Of a stretch of DNA of 64,000 nt, positions 39,201 to 49,700 are shown in pieces. The notes beneath the pieces are model-generated. The model was not told the origin of the DNA. It saw only the letters and a list, made by a program, of their open reading frames with translations, and did not search any database. Source of the stretch: Ptychodera flava (Eukaryota > Hemichordata > Enteropneusta > Ptychoderidae). The translations under genes and the position numbers were made by a program. Positions within the stretch are counted from its first letter, which is position 1; each line of letters opens with the position of its first letter. Location of the stretch: NCBI RefSeq assembly GCF_041260155.1, contig NC_091935.1, positions 39,165,803 to 39,229,802 on the forward strand, in the 5' to 3' direction.

Positions 39201-42200
39201 TGTAAGTATAAATGGTTTTGTTTTTTCAAACCACTGGCACAACTTAAATCATGTAAAACCGGCGTAAAGGCCTGGAATCAGAGTACTATTTATGTACATT
39301 GATGTGAAAATGACACATTCTACAGTCAGCAGTTTGAAAATTGATTGACTTTTTACAAATGAGTGAAAAGCAATAAATCATGACCTTTTTTTTCATTTTT
39401 AGAGAATTAATGAAGCACCAAGTATCAATCACATGAACAAGTTGTGCTTTATGTAAGAATGTCTTATCTTGTCCAGTGAATAAGACAACCTTTAGAGCTC
39501 AAACTTAACAGTTGCCTGCTTGCCTGGGGCAAGTAAAACCTGACATCGGGCAAGTGAAAATAAATTGCACTTGCTCTTTGGGCAAGTGACAGACTTTGAT
39601 CAAATTTACATGTCTTGGAAATAAAAGACTCAAGAAATTTTGTTGAACAATGCTTGCTGTTATTAAGTTTCAAGTCACTGAAGTGGGGATTATAGCAACA
39701 AACCGACAACTAATCTGTGAGACGCCAACATTCAGCGATTCACAGTGATATCCAGCTGTTGTTCCCTCCAACTGGAAATCTAATCTCATTAATGTAAAAC
39801 TTACACTTGTCACAACTGACTCCAAAGACACTTGATATGCTTGTACGAATATCTATTAATAGGCCTCCCTTTCACCTCTATGACCCTAACCCTTCACCTC
39901 TATGACCCTAACCCTTCACCTCTATGACCCCAACCCTGCACTGGAATATTGGTGGACAAGTGGGCAGAGATCACAAAGACCAACACTTATGGATAGTGAC
40001 AATTGACATGAACATCAACACAAACAAACAAAAAAATGTAAACAGACAAAAAAATTGGGACAAGCAGGTTTACTCATTTGGCAAGTAAAATTTCTCGGTG
40101 TTTGCCTGTAGGGCAAGTAGGTGAAAAAGTTAAGTTCAAGCCCTGAACCGTGCTGGAATAAGTCATTGTTATGTAGCAGTAAACTTGGCATATTGAAAAC
40201 TTGGAAACTGAGTACTAAAAGTTGCAGTAGTCTGGATATAGGATGATATTCTTTTCAATTCAAAACTTACCTGCTGTAGAATATATTCAACATCTTTGTA
40301 AGAGTCATGACCAGGATATGCTAATACTGTTATCCTAGAAGAGCTGATCATTTCATCAATATTAGAATGACAGGCTTCACTTATCATGGTATCCCTCTTT
40401 GAAAACTGTAAAGTTAGACAAACAAGATGTATATCCGTCACCGCTAAAATCGAAGATACTGATATTAAGAATAGCAGAAAACTCTTTGGCAAACTTTTCA
40501 AGAAATCACTATCAACTTTCACACGTTAATTTGTCACAGATCTCCTCTATTGCATAGTACATCAGCTTTCTCGGTGACCGAAAGCCAACTTAAATCACAG
40601 ATCAGTAAACAAAGCATTAACATTCTCCTCAATGGTTATTGTATTTCATTGAAATGTGTATCATAACATTTTGCACTTTTCATGTGAAACTGAGTTGGCT
40701 GGATATAACTATCAACAACTGAAGTTTGCCTTGCAAGAACAGCATTTGGCGAACTGCACATTTTATCTCAACAAGGAAAATACCACCAAAATTGGCAGAA
40801 AACTGTCTATGAATTGTTTTGAATGGGAGACTACACTGGCATTGGCTTGATTTAACATGGACTCTACCTACTGTCATTTTCAACCAGTCTGTGATGGCGC
40901 TGGTCACTGCTGATCCATCGTAGTCATAAAATGAAGCACTACTCAGATAACATCGCAGTGTTGGAGAAATGACCTCAATGCTACTACCATGGAGTTTCTG
41001 AAGAATCAACAAAACAGAATTAATTTCAGCTAGTGGTCACATGATTCAATTATTTGTGGAAAAATACCTTCACTGTCCAAACTTACTTTGCTTTCAATGG
41101 GAATTTTTGTACAGTAATAGTTGTTGATGTCAAGTGTGACCCACAAAAGAGGCTATAAACTTGCTTACATTATTCTTACGTTTGTATTTTGTAATATTGT
41201 GGAGGTTTATTAATTAGAACTTGAGAAGTCTTGTTAAAAGCCAATTATGTACAGTATAGTCATTGGTGTCCATTATCCTTTCTTTTTCCTAACACCAAAC
41301 TTACTATCTCATAACACTGCTGTAGTTCTATCATTATTATAGACATCTATAGATTATTGGAGGTGCAGGAGGAAGTGGAGTGAGCCAAATTTTCAAGGCA
41401 AGAACATAAAGGATGAGCAAATCTATATGTAGTTGTTGTTCATGGTCATAGGCCTTTTAAGTTTTCAATTGACCCCTGAATCTGTATTTCTACTGATCTG
41501 TTGCAATAGAATTGGAATGAAACAGGCACTTACTATATATACATGTACCCAAACAAGCTGCAGGACCACTTTACTCATCCTGGAATTCTATCACTACCAG
41601 TACAAAGAAATATAACAGTGTACTGGACTCTATAACATTGCAATGAATTGTCAATCATTGGGAATGATTGTACATTGGTAAAGAGGCTATAGTCATACCC
41701 TAGCAGGAATGATACTGAAGAAGATGAAATAGTGTAATTACATTGATTGCATAAATCACCATCAATGTCAACATTTTTACCTTATTCACTGAGTACAGTC
41801 CAACTTGGATTTGGAACTTTGAAATGTGAAGAAAACGATCAGAATGTTGCATTTCTTGAAGAACCACTTCTAAAGTTGATGTGTCTGTGATAAAGAAAGT
41901 CAGGATTACTTGTTTTAATCTATGAGGAGACACTGTCTGCTGAAATGGTTTCATTCTCTTGAAACAATAATATATTATACCATTATTACATACATACTGC
42001 TATTCCTATGAATAGGGAGTTTTCATTTATTTATACTGGTATTAGCAGAAGATATTAAAATATATCTGAATCATGGAATATCACTGAGACATGGACTCCA
42101 AACAAAGTTGATGGTTGTGTTGAAAAAAATGAAAGTCACTTTATCCAAGCGATATCTTTTATTACCAACATTTTGACCACACATTGGGGAGTTTTGAAAG

Positions 42201-44377
42201 ATTGTTTTGACCATAGACGAAAGGACCTGCCTTTTTCTCTAGGCTCAACAATTTATTTTGCGTTAAATAACTCATAGTGTAGCATTAAGTGTAGCATCAT
42301 TCAGTACATCACATGAAACTCAGAGATGAAGTATCATTTGTATATTCAGTCACAGTACTGAGTAGAGGGACTGTGATTCAGCCTATATGACGTGATTGGA
42401 GCTGCATGCAGTTGCACTGTGTATACAATTTGTTACACTATACAAAACATACATGTATATCAAAGCTGACATTGCGATCCATGTGTACATACTGCATGTT
42501 TTCCTTTGCACACTAAGGTACTTTATTTTGTGACAAGAAAAAGTGTTCAAGTTCGACAAAAGTTCACAAAATATGTTACAACTACCAGCGTTTCTTATGG
42601 TTACACATACACGTACTAGGGTAAGGGTTATACTCTATGGAAACAAACTTACCATTGTCTTTGAAAAGAACACAAAACGGAGACTGTGAGGCATGTTTCA
42701 CATAATATTCCAACTCTACTTGTTGAAATCTTGGAAGCTGTAATCTGCTGCCATTGCTTTCTTTGCTAGTATTCCAAATCTCAGTGTCAACACTTTCATC
42801 TTTCACTGGAAGGTCTTCAGATGTTTTAGGTTGAAGCACTGAATCTGTGTTATGATTGTCTTCATCATTGGATGCTGTGCATATAAAAATTTAAAAAGTA
42901 CGCGCAAATGTTAAAAACAGTGGACCTTACTGATTTCATTAACCCTTTTCCTGCCAAGTTCATATTTCACCATGAGGTCAAGTTGGTTAAAACTAGTGAA
43001 GCAAAACATGTCCCACATGGGCCAAGCGGATGAAAATATATGGTTTTGGCTCAATACTGCTTTTTACAGGCAGATTGGGAAGTGATTACTGGCAGATTTG
43101 GAAGTGATGTCTGGCAGGTAAAGGGTTAACTCACAGATAGAAAGTCAGGATTACTGTCTAAAGGGTTCATTTAAAGTTGGGGTTTAGGTTAAGGTCAAGT
43201 TTAGGTTGATAGGTACAGAAATATTACTCATAGCAAATGTCAGTAATCTTCAAAACAGTTATATCCAGTCTGACACCACACTTCAGACTTGATCCAGTGT
43301 GTTCTTACCACAATATGCACCCCAGTAGGTACATACATGTATCAGTCATTTATCTAAAAGTGAAAAACCTGCTTTTATACTGTGTGAAAGGAGTAATTAA
43401 TGCTAGCTTAACCAGTAGATGTAATGGTGGCATATGGACTAAACTTTTCTAGTTTTCCACATGCATTCACACACGCACACGCTGTATCTGACCATTACAT
43501 TGGTCTACAGCCTCCCATAACATTATTCTGTGATTGTAGGAACCCTCTTTTACTGTTAGCTTACAGGGAACTCTTGCCTGTTGTTTGTTTGTTTGGTTAT
43601 TCATTTCTGCATTTCCATATAAAATAAAGAAGATTATATATATATATTTATGTTCATGTTTGTCAACAAAGAAGTGCAGTGTTTTTTGTTTGTTTACAAG
43701 TATAGTCAATAAATGATATTTTAAGTTTCTAATACAATTCCATATATGAAATAAAACTCTCTTCTTTGCCTTGAGGAGTACAGCACTCATGTGTGTCCAC
43801 AACTCATTCAAAATACCCTTTATGAGTAGACTACTGTGAGTCCCTTATATATATATGTAAACATTATTTACTCATTTATTTACACAACTAATAGAGAAAT
43901 AAATCAATCAATCAATAAAATAAATAAGCAATATCTCATCGGTTATCTCTAAAAATTGTACTATATACTTTTGAAATCCCTAGGGTGGAAGGGAAACAGC
44001 TTTCTGAGACTGATGACAAAAGTATCACTATTCACAGGATGAATGTATTTACAGCAACGGACAGTTAGCAGTTGCAGTCAGGCGGGCAGATCGAGCCCAC
44101 AATCAATTCACTCAGCACTACCCAGCTAACGAGCGCCTGTGAGTCTCGGTGTCATAACAGATACATTGAAGCAGTGAACTCCGACAGACTGTCGGGTAGT
44201 GGGTAGCACGGGTACACGCTGGCATAGTTATAGACAAATACCAAGCGACCGAATGGAGTGCAGTGGTCTAGTGATCTGCATTGCAACTTGCGACTTACCA
44301 GTTACAGTCACAAGCAACAGGCTGTTGAATAGCAACAGCGTCACTAGCGTCCACGTAAATCCTTCACATTTTGCCAT
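9232..44377 (-). CDS. TXNDC16: TXNDC16 (ERp90)-like thioredoxin-domain protein, 19 coding exons
   Basis: Exons in transcript order: 44377-44299, 42874-42653, 41884-41781, 40997-40872, 40405-40271, 39002-38873, 38628-38513, 37916-37730, 36076-35990, 35542-35391, 34340-34155, 30003-29766, 29191-29010, 28198-28112, 27432-27211, 25180-25062, 18945-18840, 15290-15218, 9464-9232. Every junction has GT..AG and the 2,784 nt join in one frame to 927 residues plus stop; the human protein is about 825. The start Met is followed by a typical signal peptide (residues 1 to about 26: charged N-terminus, then Leu/Val-rich core). Five thioredoxin-like segments follow; only the fourth has a CxxC (CGTC, 567-570) with a matching cis-Pro (613). 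From family knowledge, this is a soluble ER-lumen glycoprotein of the PDI superfamily; its substrate is unknown. An acidic stretch (about 730-747) precedes the last domain, and NxS/T sites are present. Least certain is the exon 18 donor. Identity rests on domain order and local similarity, not on a search. Confidence 0.85.
9465..15217 (-). other. TXNDC16: Last intron of the TXNDC16-like gene
   Basis: A 5.75-kb AT-rich intron. Recognisable content is limited to the three-copy 26-bp tandem repeat at 11,946-12,023, an 18-bp doublet (TTAGACAGAAATGTGATG, about 12,624-12,660), and a duplicated CTGATTGG-bearing motif at about 14,437-14,512. No further coding exon is needed for frame, and none was seen. 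Confidence 0.5.
11946..12023. repeat. 26-bp tandem repeat, three exact copies
   Basis: Perfect head-to-tail units starting at 11,946, 11,972 and 11,998. Each contains TACATGTA followed by GCAGTAGGTC. It is intronic; no function is visible. Confidence 0.9.
16440..17417. mobile_element. TTAA-flanked inverted-repeat element, about 970 bp
   Basis: TTAA at 16,440-16,443 and 17,414-17,417 encloses ends that mirror each other: GGTGGTTGGAAAGGCTA on the left, and its reverse complement TAGCCTTTCCAACCACC on the right. The interior is AT-rich and has no transposase frame, so it is a non-autonomous DNA transposon of a TTAA-targeting type (Kolobok or piggyBac like). It lies in the intron between exons 17 and 18. 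Confidence 0.75.
17575..17587 (-). promoter_or_regulatory. Perfect DR1 nuclear-receptor motif
   Basis: The minus strand reads AGGTCAAAGGTCA, two AGGTCA half-sites spaced by one base, the classic site for HNF4, COUP-TF and RXR heterodimers. It sits just downstream of a short repeat of GACGCGGAGT and TCCAATAACT blocks. Identical 13-mers occur at 32,026 and 50,748. Whether any receptor binds is unknown. Confidence 0.45.
17908..18060. repeat. Long imperfect palindrome (foldback element)
   Basis: The left arm (AATAAGGTT ... AAAATACC ... GATTTATGTCC ... GTACATCGT) is mirrored by the right arm ending at 18,060 (ACGATGTAC ... GGACATAAATC ... GGTATTTTG ... AACCTTAT). An inner pair, GGTATTGTCC and GGACAATACC, extends the stem. 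It is CpG-rich against an AT-rich intron. No clear flanking duplication was found. Confidence 0.7.
18485..18702. repeat. 26-bp minisatellite, about eight units
   Basis: Degenerate units of ACACAAGTGTAAATTTCACAACAATT type run head to tail. ACAC(A)AGTGT and its variants form small palindromes in most units. It lies in the intron 100 bp downstream of exon 17 of the TXNDC16-like gene. Confidence 0.85.
22327..22447. repeat. Dispersed repeat, copy 1 (partner at 54,731-54,865)
   Basis: This block, from GGCCAAAAAATAAAT to TCAGGGGTTCAGGGCGGTCA, is repeated in inverse orientation at 54,731-54,865. Shared landmarks in order are GTAGGTAGGTCGGCA, a long T-run, ATGCATTTTTCAGGGG and GCGGTCA. Neither copy shows terminal inverted repeats or a target duplication, so its class is unknown. 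Confidence 0.8.
23597..24002. repeat. 43-bp minisatellite carrying a CCAAT box in every unit
   Basis: Ten units start at 23,597, 23,637, 23,680, 23,723, 23,766, 23,809, 23,852, 23,895, 23,938 and 23,981. The period is exactly 43 bp except for the first unit (40). Each unit begins GACCAATCAG, a perfect match to the NF-Y CCAAT-box consensus; most then read CCACTGTGTATGAGATG. It is intronic, between exons 16 and 17. The function is untested; the motif conservation may only reflect recent amplification. Confidence 0.9.
29010..30003 (-). other. TXNDC16: TXNDC16-like exons 12-13: thioredoxin domain with CGTC active site
   Basis: Residues about 509-648. AVLVIFIQSGCGTCERR gives the strand and a CxxC (Cys567, Cys570) at the start of the helix. 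VYLVNCTNS and VGFPTLIAYRK follow, with Pro613 at the cis-Pro position, 46 residues after the first Cys, as expected for a thioredoxin fold. This is the only segment of the protein that could act as a dithiol site. The Trp usual before the CxxC is replaced by Gly. Confidence 0.75.
30171..30326 (-). ncRNA. Possible decayed hammerhead ribozyme in the Penelope terminal repeat
   Basis: PLE terminal repeats are known to carry hammerhead ribozymes. On the element's sense strand (minus) TTGATAA (30,249-30,255) stands where CTGATGA is expected. It is followed by AAGACGGC, a GGATA loop, GTTGTC and then GAAA (30,226-30,229), matching the core-stem II-GAAA order. The first core box differs at two positions, so activity is doubtful. 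The inverted copy is at 32,481-32,510 on the plus strand. Confidence 0.35.
31305..32161. mobile_element. Non-autonomous DNA transposon nested in the Penelope element
   Basis: The insert at 31,313-32,153 (841 bp) is flanked by TAGCTGCC at 31,305-31,312 and 32,154-32,161; the match extends to a ninth C. Its ends are inverted repeats of CCCGGGGGGGTAC type. Removing it and one TAGCTGCC restores the RT reading frame across the HGAAMGSP motif, which shows that this is the true insertion site. An 8-bp duplication suggests a hAT or P type. GGTCTAAAATGGG recurs four times inside (31,384; 31,421; 32,041; 32,077). No transposase was seen. Confidence 0.85.
32026..32038 (+). promoter_or_regulatory. Perfect DR1 motif with a preceding inverted half-site
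   Basis: AGGTCAAAGGTCA lies directly after TGACCT, giving three AGGTCA-type half-sites in 19 bp, inside the nested transposon. It is the same 13-mer as at 17,575 and 50,748. Confidence 0.45.
32917..32954. repeat. 11-bp triplet repeat
   Basis: Three and a half copies of AAGTCTAGGCT (the middle copy reads AAGTCCAGGCT). Intronic. Confidence 0.8.
36182..36224. repeat. Tiny palindromic insertion with 7-bp direct repeats (CACGGTCCC type)
   Basis: A 29-bp palindrome at 36,189-36,217 (arms CACGGTCCCTCCAC and GTGG-GACCGTG around AAAA) is bracketed exactly by GCCGGCT at 36,182-36,188 and 36,218-36,224. It matches the palindrome at 88-113 in sequence and in duplication length, at an unrelated target. 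Confidence 0.75.
37000..37607. mobile_element. TTAA-flanked element with about 240-bp inverted arms
   Basis: TTAA at 37,000-37,003 and 37,604-37,607 flanks ends AGGGGAAGTTCACC and its mirror GGTGAACTTCCCT. The arms (about 37,004-37,240 and 37,365-37,603) stay closely matched throughout, leaving a loop of about 120 bp. The transcript could fold into a long double strand. It lies in the intron between exons 8 and 9. The mirrored open frames are by-products of the arms. Confidence 0.85.
38059..38417. mobile_element. TTAA element of the GGTAGAATGCGCCTC family, copy B1
   Basis: TTAA at 38,059 and 38,414. The left end is GGTAGAACATGGCTCTAGGACAG and the right end reads inward GGTAGTCTGCGCCTCGAAAG. 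The interior includes GCTCATTTTAAAGCTCTTGG and a GGCAGCCATTTTGAATT block shared with the copies at 58,377, 60,008, 61,542 and 62,790. It is 351 bp and non-coding. Confidence 0.8.
38513..40405 (-). other. TXNDC16: TXNDC16-like exons 5-7: second thioredoxin-like segment
   Basis: Residues about 178-304. Strand ITVLAYPGHD, helix, strand VQFLIVPTN, then KIEKYPTVLMLDGT. The Tyr-Pro-Thr fits the cis-proline position of thioredoxins. There is no cysteine pair at the active-site position (PGHDSYK instead of WCxxC). It therefore looks like a binding rather than a redox domain. Confidence 0.65.
39493..40145. mobile_element. hAT-like non-autonomous element with GGGCAAGT motifs
   Basis: The ends are mirrored: TAGAGCTCAAACTTAAC on the left; on the right, read inward, CAGGGCTTGAACTTAAC, a typical hAT-style CAGGG terminus. 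Subterminal GGGCAAGT-type motifs repeat at both ends. I could not find a convincing 8-bp target duplication. It holds a 22-bp triplet repeat (39,873-39,938, CACCTCTATGACCC units). It lies in the intron between exons 5 and 6. Confidence 0.65.
40872..42874 (-). other. TXNDC16: TXNDC16-like exons 2-4: first thioredoxin-like segment
   Basis: Residues about 27-177. A polar, acidic linker (Asn/Asp/Glu/Ser-rich, about 27-65) follows the signal peptide. A degenerate thioredoxin-like fold comes next, recognised from the beta-strand pattern (SPFCVLFKD; QIQVGLYSV; PTLRCYL). It has no CxxC; the lone Cys in PFCVLF sits in a strand. Phases (1, 1, 0, 0) join without a break. Confidence 0.65.
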
Positions 44378-46727
44378 TCTTGACGTTTCGCATTGTAACA
44401 CTGTGATCTCCTCAACTATTATCATTCAAAGGGCATGATGATGTGGTCATCAGGCGCTAAATCACAGTTTTTCCTTGTTTTGGCAGGCACCAGCTGAATG
44501 CGACTCCACAAACATTTCTTGAGGTATGCTAATACAAGGTCAAACTTGGGTCAAACGTTACAACTACCTGAACGCGGGTGGCGCTGTTCACCACCATGCA
44601 CTCGCTGAACTCAGTGCATTGCCTCTTCGTTGGAGAGAACTGGGAATGGGGGGGGGGGGGGTAAGGGGGTGTAGTATGCGGCCTAGGGTGGTGAGAAGAA
44701 CACGGAAATTTAATATGGGAGTGCTCATTTTTTACGACCTGTGACGGTTGGAGGAACGGCAATTAGGTCACTCAAAACTAATGAACAGTAATGAGGGAAC
44801 AGCAAAAAACCCTAAAACGCCTAAAATCGTCATGTGATAAGTACCGCCAAACGGCATTACATGTATTTTGTTCACTTTTAACTTGGGGCCTAAAATCGTC
44901 ATGTGATAAGTATCGCCAAACGGCATTAAATGTATTTTGCTCACTTTTGACTTGAGTATGAAAGGAATGATTTGACATTGAACAGTATTCGCTAATAAAG
45001 TGTCTTACAATGATGAATGCTTTCTGAAAGATTTTATCAATTTCCCACTTGAATCTTTATTCATGTTAAAAGAATTGTCACCTGATGGAGAGAAGTCTGA
45101 CAAACTTATATGATACGTGTCAATCACAAATGCACTGAAACTTAAAACAAACAATACTGGAGAAACTTTAATAAAAACTCTGAAAGCAGTGGTCTGTCAT
45201 TTCATATGTAAGAGCCACCAGACTGGGAGCAAGTCCCTTGGCTAAATACTGCATGGATCAGACTTTTTTAAATGGTAAAAAAGTATTATTTTTACATTAT
45301 TGCACAATAATTGAAATTTTACATCTGTATGATGATCAGTAATGTGGTATTTGTATAAAAAACAGCACAGTGTTACCGGCATTTTTTAATGCAGTCTTGC
45401 AGTGTGTCCAAGTATCATACACATACATAGACAGAGAAGTCTAACTGAAAAATATATTTAACTTTGCAAGACAGACTTCAATTAGCAAAAATTGAAAACA
45501 GAATAATCTTAAAATTTAATGATCCCAGCAGACTACAGCAAGTTGTATCTGAAATTCTTTGCTTTCACTACAAGTTCTTATGTTTGTATGGTCAGTGGTG
45601 CTAATCATCCACAATGCATTGCAGCAACCAGTGATCAGGTGAGTTTTTACTTCTCTGTATTGTAGACCAGTAGCAATGTGAAGTTGCAGTATTTGACTTT
45701 CTAATATCAAATATTACATCAAAGACAACCATCATTCCGCATTGTTTGCTTTTAATGGTAAATTCCATTCACCATTTATGTCTATTTACTTTCAGGTTGG
45801 TGATACACCATTAAACCTTGGTAGATGGTCAAAATACAGACCAATTATTAACCGTCCTGAATTCAACATAATTTTTAGCAGATTGTATGGAGCATGACAC
45901 CAGGACTCAACACTTTTTTACTCCCTGATAGAAAGACAATAACGACAATTTCACAAAATAGAGTTTGCCATCTTCACTCTCCATCCATTTATCAAAGATC
46001 ACATGACCCATTCATTAAAATTTGCAATATTACTGCCATGCTAAAACAAATGCACATGTTCTCCTAAATTCTCATTCTCTCCTGTCCTTATTACTGGCAA
46101 ATTTGAATACACAATCAGCAATCACACAGAGTCTGTGCAGTAGAGAGCCTTTCACTAACAAGTGACTAGGTTTGTCTTCTTTTACTCCATTGTCATAAAG
46201 CAGGACAAAATCATCAATCTGATATATTAATAACTATGAAAATCAACAGAATGAAATAATTTGTTGACAATCCTATTAAAGCCAATATTTTCACTTTGTT
46301 GCCTTGCACAGAAAGGTTTCTGACCTTTATTCTTATTATTGACTCGTCACCTCAAGTTTCTTAGGTAAATCACACTGTCAACGTGTTTGCTTTTTATTGT
46401 CACCATGATACATTTATGATCTGTTACACACATTACTTTACTGTTACCATTATGGAAATTCTGATAACATTCACTTCACATTATTTACAATGCTCCTGAA
46501 ACTGCAAAAATAGAAAGATAAAACTACATAAGTTTTAGATATAAACTTTGAACCACATCTGTATAATCCTTGCACTAACTGTGTAAGATAGCAGCAATTA
46601 AAATCATGCAAGCACTTTAGAGTTGGCAGCAATTTTTGTTCAGATAGGTCTGACAACGATTGTCACCTTCATCACCTGTTCTCTTAGGTCAAAATATTTT
46701 CCTTGAAGAGGTTGTGAGACAAGAATG
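44378..46727. other. Intergenic: TXNDC16 upstream region and 3' flank of the dioxygenase gene
   Basis: The proximal 400 bp (44,378-44,770) are richer in CpG than the surroundings and hold a G-run of about 12 at 44,649-44,660. No TATA box is evident. Two 69-bp tandem copies lie at 44,820-44,888 and 44,889-44,957 (CCTAAAATCGTCATGTG ... CGCCAAACGGCATTA). From 44,960 to 46,727 I see only AT-rich DNA. Minus-strand AATAAA signals at 46,393-46,398 and 46,326-46,331 could end the dioxygenase transcript. Confidence 0.5.
44820..44957. repeat. 69-bp tandem duplication upstream of the TXNDC16-like gene
   Basis: Two adjacent copies differ at only a few bases. Each holds CGTCATGTGATAAGTA and CGCCAAACGGCATTA. 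They lie 440-580 bp upstream of the TXNDC16 start codon, so they may fall in its promoter. Confidence 0.85.
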
Positions 46728-49700
46728 TCAAAGTTCGTCTTTCTGAGGATCGGGTAATGCATATTTCTTGGTAGGTGCTTCTTTGCCAGCCACTGTGATG
46801 CGATGTAAGACTCGCAATCCAACTTCAGCTCTTGATGTTTGGCTATCAGGAGACGCTTCATGACCCACGGCTAGATTATCTGATATAATGAAATCTCCAA
46901 CTTGCCACTGAAATCAATGAAAAAATTTGACATTTGCACATCCTAAACAGTGGTTCATCTAGGCTGTGGGTTTGTGAAATTCACACAACTTAGCAAGTTA
47001 TGCCCCACTTGTCAAATCTCTGATGGTGTTTATTCCTGTGATTGGAGAACACCCTAGTCATGCCACTTCCTGTCATTGAGCTTATACATTTACTGCTGCC
47101 TATTGCTAGCATGTACATGTATGTATATGTGTCCACCTCATGGTACTCTAGCTATATTGAGGGGTCAGCGTCAAAATTACAACAAATTAATTTTGTTATT
47201 ATTGAGAGCGGAGATGTAGCCGAGTGGTTTGCTTGCTGACTTCTTTATCAGGTGAGTATAGTACTTAAGGTTTTCAGATGGAATCTGATTGTGAAGTTTA
47301 CAGAATTTTATAAGTCTTGAAGTCTTGACCAAATAACAATTTGGTGAGTTCCTTGACTTTGTCAACTTGACTTTGTTAAATTTTATTAGACTTGCCCCGG
47401 TGAACGCGATGGCCAACCATAGCTGTCATGCTACTGTCGATTTCTAAAATTGTTCTGTTTACCTGATGTGAATACTGTATTGCTTTATCATTCTTGATAA
47501 ATTCATGGTTTATTTCTTGAAGAAGTTGAGACGTTTCTTTCCAGTCTGTCATTCTTTCTTGTGGTGTTCCTTTGTCCCAAGTGAATGAATCTGTCATACC
47601 CATGTGTATACACAGTGTCTGCAAGAAAAGTCGCACACACAACACAGTTTTCGCACAGTTCTGTATACATATCTTACAATTTTGCATAACAGTGTAGGGT
47701 TAGAGGTTGTGAAGCTCCAGAGCACCCAAACATGGCTAAACTTTCAGTCTACAGTGTACCAGTGGCTTTGTCATATTTGAGGTCCCTACGTCCTATGTAA
47801 AAATAAACCCAAACAAATGACATCAATTTGATAGGACTCATAGTTTTCAAAAAAAATTTCAAGCTTGGGCTTGTTCATGTTATCTATATTCTTGCATGAA
47901 TCTTCATCTGATACGTTTAGAAATGCTCAATAAACATACAAATTGAAGGACAGACACAAATGCCTTTAGGATAAGAACTTTAAGTCATACATGTCTACAG
48001 AAATAGATACAGTAGATGAAAAGAATGATTGTTGATGTAAGATGAGCCGCCTGAAGAAGTAAGATTTAACTTATGATTGACAGCGTTTACCACAGCTATT
48101 AGATTATTTAATGTATAGTTTTCTTAAAGGTATACTGTCATCTGTTCCAATGTTCCAATTTTGCCAAAGTTACCATAGAAAGAAGCAAGTGGCTACTTTT
48201 TAAAAACAGCTAGCACCCTCACATGGGCATTTTGAATACCAAGGAACACCCCTTTGACTATATATGGGCATATTTAGATTACAGGTGACTGCAGTATACC
48301 TTTAATCCACAGAGAAGCTATTTATCACACTCTACTTTTGTACTGCAGGTAATATAATTCTAAACACTGACAAAGAGAGACATATATCTATAAATTAGAA
48401 CTTACCTTTTCACCACTTTCAGGATGAGAGTAAATAAGTGGGTGAATGACACCGCCTCGTCTGTCACTAACCATCCACAGTCTGTCCCAGCGATTTCTTT
48501 GAGATTCTGGCAGTCCCATGATGATTTCATTCAGTGGCGCAAATACTGCGATGAATCAAAACACAAATGTAACCATAGTAATTATCCCTTTGAGCGCCAA
48601 GGTCAATTATTGTTGCCTTTTGTAAAATATACCCCAGTCAATTTTTTCAGATTTTTGCCAAAATTTTGATAAAAAAGCAAAGCTAATGAAAGGTGATGTC
48701 AATTTGGTCAAAAGTTATCAAAAAACTATAGAAAAATTCATATTCATATTAACAAAATGTAATAAAATTTTGGCAGAAAAAACTACAGCACTAAAAGGGT
48801 AAAAAAATGATTTAACAAGGGGAAAAACTCACAAACTTTACGCGTTACCCTTGTAGGTATATTATCCTATATGTGGTGCATATAAGTTTAAAACCCGATA
48901 AGTTTAAAACTTTACTACAGTGTGAATAGTAAGTTAATGTGTTAACTTTTTCACCGGGGGGTATGAGAACATCAGAAAAATGTGAAGTATATGGTATAAA
49001 GAAATGCAGAATGTCTACTTTCATGTCCACTATCACCAAATACATCCTCTTGTGAGGAACCTTGCTTCTTTTCAAACATGTTTTTTTCTATAAAAATACC
49101 ACAATTATACGGTGTCGCTCAAATTTGATCAGCATTGGTACATACCAAAGATCAACAATAAGTGTTATTTCTATCTGTTCCGTGCAGGAAAATTACACGT
49201 TGATGTTATGACAATTTCTGTACAGTACAACCAGAAAAACAACAAGAAATATTTAAACCAGAAAATTAAGAATGACAAAAGTAAATAAGGTCTGAAACTT
49301 TAGGTACTGAAGGTCAACTTTAGCAACATGCATAGCAGAGAATCTTTCAACCATGGATGTACAAAAATAGACATCCATGGTTTCAGCAGATCTGTTAATA
49401 TGTCACAGTTCATAAACAATGATAGGAAATGACCAATTAGCTGTTTCAGTTACTGCTACCACTCCCAAACATAATAGGTACCCGGCATACAAATAGGTTA
49501 AGGTCAAAATCCTCTTATTCAGATGTGTGGGCTGATTCAGATCACTGCCACCACTCCTGCACACTTGCAGTATTTCCTTTTTCTTTCCTCATTTGCACAT
49601 TTTTGACACTGATGTGTTCATTTGAACAAATTCACATCTCAACCCCTACATCTACCTGTACACCAAATACTGAGACGGTAGCTTTGGTGGTATAGGAGCC

